From GCA-2697345 sp045565015 (GTDB lineage: Bacteria; Pseudomonadota; Alphaproteobacteria; Rhodobacterales; Rhodobacteraceae): 64,000 nt of DNA. The notes below the pieces were generated by a model. It was not told where the DNA came from. It did not search any database and saw only the letters and a list, made by a program, of their open reading frames with translations. Each line of letters opens with the position of its first letter. Positions within the stretch are counted from its first letter, which is position 1. A program made the translations under genes and the position numbers. The DNA is taken from NCBI GenBank assembly GCA_045565015.1, contig JBJLGD010000033.1:56641-120640 (forward strand), written 5' to 3'. This document shows, piece by piece, positions 62,090-64,000 of the stretch.

Positions 62090-63451
62090 CTACAACCCCC
62101 CAATTTCTCTTCTGGCTACTCGATATGCTAAAAAAATTGAAAGCATCCAGCCGAATATAACACTCATACCCGCCCCTATCCAAACTCCCCAAATATCAAA
62201 ATCAAGTACCATGACAAAAAACCAAATGAACAACCCAGTAAGTAAACCCTGCCGAAATAAGCCGATCCAAAAAATGCTAGCCGGTCGGGCAACTCCCTGG
62301 AGAAAGGAGTTGACGGCAAAAAGCATAGCGTAAAATGGTAAGATAAGACCATCAATCCTAAGATATCCTATACCAACATCTATCACATCCAAATTAGAAG
62401 AAAACAATGCAATTATAAGTGCTCCAAAAATCCAAATAACTGGATAGGCTAATATCATCGTTAAAATTCCGATCTTCCAGCAATAAAATAATGCCTGCCT
62501 AACTCGATCATACTTTTGTGCACCGAAGTTTTGGGCTACAATGGGAAGTAATGCATGAGCCATGCCTAAAATAGGTAAAAGTAAAAGCTGCTCTATTCTT
62601 AGTGCAATATTATAACCTGCCAGAGCATGCTCTCCAAACCCTTTTAGTGCAAATTGTATAACCAAACTTCCTATTATAACCATTTGGAATGAAAGGCACT
62701 GTGGAAGCATTTGGTTAAAAATTTTAATGTAAATTGGTCGCAGTATAATCAGTCTCTTGAAATTTAGGCTTAATCCTATTTCTGAACACTTTAGTTTAAA
62801 AACCATGTATATCATGATAAATAACTGGCTCAATATCGCAGCTAAAGTAATCCCGTCGAATCTAAAGCCATTCCATATTCCCGGTACGCCAAACACCAAA
62901 AGTGGGTTTAAAAGAACACTTAAAAAAAATGCCCAGGTTAGCGCTCGTTGCATTGATAAGGAGTCCCCCTGAGCCTGCAGCGCACCATTACATGTATAAG
63001 AAATTAGGAACGCCGGGAGAGAAATCAACAAAGATAAAAAATATCGGCCAGCAAAATATCGGTAGAGCCCAGGTTCAGAAATTAAATTAATTATCAAAGG
63101 GCCAAAAACAAACCCAACAATAATTAAAAAAATAGAAATAAATACCGTAAAGACAATCCCACGGTCTACAATTTCTTTTGCGTTTTCAGTATCTCCTCGT
63201 CCGCGTGCGTTTCCAACAAGACCCGCCATCGCAGCATTCAATCCAAAACCAAATGCCATTAAAAAGAAAAAGACTAAATGTCCAATGCCAATCGCAGCTT
63301 GTGCACTTGTAGACAACTTTCCAGCAAAAAATATACCAACCATATTATACAAGGTATAAAAAACCATGCCAATTGCCATTGGAACAGCAAGGTTACGAAA
63401 GTGTGTGGAGATTTTCCCAGAGGTCAAATCAGATTTAATCTGTTCAACCAT
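62090..63451 (-). CDS. MATE family efflux transporter
   Basis: A 453-residue membrane protein with 12 helices in two bundles. LAVPMAIGMVFYTLYNMVG, GFGLNAAMAGLVGNARGRGD and the second-half QMLPQCLSFQMVIIGSLVI, GMAHALLPIVAQNFGAQKYD are typical MATE segments. The family exports drugs or metabolites in exchange for Na+ or H+. It lies 8 nt downstream of the Rieske oxygenase gene and abuts the convergent Rieske ferredoxin stop, so it may export a pathway product or toxic intermediate. Confidence 0.92.
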   Translation of the reverse strand: MVEQIKSDLTSGKISTHFRNLAVPMAIGMVFYTLYNMVGIFFAGKLSTSAQAAIGIGHLVFFFLMAFGFGLNAAMAGLVGNARGRGDTENAKEIVDRGIVFTVFISIFLIIVGFVFGPLIINLISEPGLYRYFAGRYFLSLLISLPAFLISYTCNGALQAQGDSLSMQRALTWAFFLSVLLNPLLVFGVPGIWNGFRFDGITLAAILSQLFIMIYMVFKLKCSEIGLSLNFKRLIILRPIYIKIFNQMLPQCLSFQMVIIGSLVIQFALKGFGEHALAGYNIALRIEQLLLLPILGMAHALLPIVAQNFGAQKYDRVRQALFYCWKIGILTMILAYPVIWIFGALIIALFSSNLDVIDVGIGYLRIDGLILPFYAMLFAVNSFLQGVARPASIFWIGLFRQGLLTGLFIWFFVMVLDFDIWGVWIGAGMSVIFGWMLSIFLAYRVARREIGGL

Positions 63452-63459
63452 TGATTAGA

Positions 63460-64000
63460 TCATATTTCGTTTATTTTTTCGGAATCTATTCGTTTCTTAA
63501 GCATAAGTCTAAATTGCTTAGCCCCTGCATCTAGACCCAAATCAATATTTGGGGTTCCTTTATTCTTCATGCCTGCATGGACATGCTCCAATATACTTCT
63601 ATCTTCCTCAAAAGCCATAAGTGCTCCCGCATTCATTTTTTCGGAAATAGCTTTATCTTCAGGATCAGTATTTCTATGCTGAAACCATAAGTATCTCGTA
63701 TTATCTTCATCAATTGGTGTCATAAAATTATAAGATATATTAATATAGGTTTTATCAGTTATAGGTTTTCCTACTCCACCAGTTCCTACAGGCGTATAGA
63801 TCGACTTGTTTAATGCTATTGCTGGTATACACATTTCATAATGCTGTAAGCGATCACAAGGTCCCTCAAACTTTACTAAATCAGCATAATATGGTGATGG
63901 CATATTGCCTTTTATCCAGCGAGAGACAACGACACCTTTATCTGTTTTCTCTAGCTCGAGCGGCTCATCATCTGTTCCAGCACCCGCAAAGGAAGTAACA
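63460..64000 (-). CDS. Rieske aromatic ring-hydroxylating oxygenase alpha subunit (VanA-like), C-terminal part
   Basis: The gene enters from the right edge, so only the last 180 residues are seen. TDKGVVVSRWIKGNMPSPYY, FEGPCDRLQHYEMCIPAIA, ISYNFMTPIDEDNTRYLWFQ and SILEHVHAGM match the C-terminal substrate domain of VanA-type oxygenases (vanillate and related O- or N-demethylases). The Rieske cluster and the mononuclear iron site lie outside the window, so activity cannot be confirmed. It is cotranscribed with the MATE gene. Confidence 0.82.
   Translation of the reverse strand, partial: VTSFAGAGTDDEPLELEKTDKGVVVSRWIKGNMPSPYYADLVKFEGPCDRLQHYEMCIPAIALNKSIYTPVGTGGVGKPITDKTYINISYNFMTPIDEDNTRYLWFQHRNTDPEDKAISEKMNAGALMAFEEDRSILEHVHAGMKNKGTPNIDLGLDAGAKQFRLMLKKRIDSEKINEI

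Noticed and set aside
1..64000. tRNA, rRNA, CRISPR, phage or insertion sequence
   Set aside because: The gaps are short and AT-rich; I saw no cloverleaf-like GC-rich stretch, no spaced direct-repeat array and no transposase or integrase.

Overview
The window is about 64 kb of dense, AT-rich chromosome, read as a free-living marine alphaproteobacterium with a small, streamlined genome. The alphaproteobacterial reading rests on a PetP/PetR-type regulator pair next to ilvE, a DUF2794 protein, ALA-synthase HemA (C4 haem route), a uppP/NDUFA9-like pair and an M17 peptidase followed by an NlpC/P60 protein. A SAR116-like or related low-GC marine lineage would fit, but I cannot fix the genus. I saw no rRNA, tRNA, CRISPR array, prophage or insertion sequence. 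Gene spacing is very tight: many stop/start overlaps, and several TTG/GTG starts and one probable CTG start.

Layout. 1-9.4 kb: partial histone-deacetylase-family gene, response regulator with an apparent frameshift, MarR regulator, ilvE, DUF2794, NlpC/P60, M17 aminopeptidase, beta carbonic anhydrase, asd and an MsbA-like ABC exporter. 9.5-12.8 kb: an unrecognised protein, two glycosyltransferases and an ABM-domain protein. 12.7-16 kb: leuCDB. 16-25 kb: amidase, cytochrome c, hemA, then a housekeeping run rsfS-rlmH-gpmI-ctpA-rppH-uppP. 25-31.5 kb: NDUFA9-like gene, yghU, small DUF proteins and surface-sugar genes (DegT, FkbM, GT2). 31.5-41 kb: TauD-type dioxygenase, aldehyde dehydrogenase, MFS, Kbl, SDR, threonine-dehydratase-like enzyme, AbrB-type membrane protein and a Baeyer-Villiger-type monooxygenase. 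41-51 kb: HIBADH-type dehydrogenase, MhpA-like hydroxylase, extradiol ring-cleavage dioxygenase, TRAP transporter, MFS, class II aldolase and a ketopantoate-reductase-like enzyme. 51-57.3 kb: gltD and gltB. 57.6-64 kb: GST, cytochrome P450, GlxA/AraC regulator, membrane desaturase/hydroxylase, Rieske ferredoxin, MATE exporter and the C-terminus of a Rieske ring-hydroxylating oxygenase.

Functionally the first half is core metabolism and envelope biosynthesis, and the second half (from 31.5 kb) is accessory catabolism rich in oxygenases with its own transporters. The most interesting unassigned units are the GlxA-controlled oxygenase region at the right end, with an 8-bp inverted repeat in the divergent promoter region and a P450 carrying Asn in place of the usual I-helix Thr, and the Kbl-SDR-dehydratase operon facing a TauD-aldehyde dehydrogenase pair. 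No single, clearly novel system can be proven from the sequence alone.
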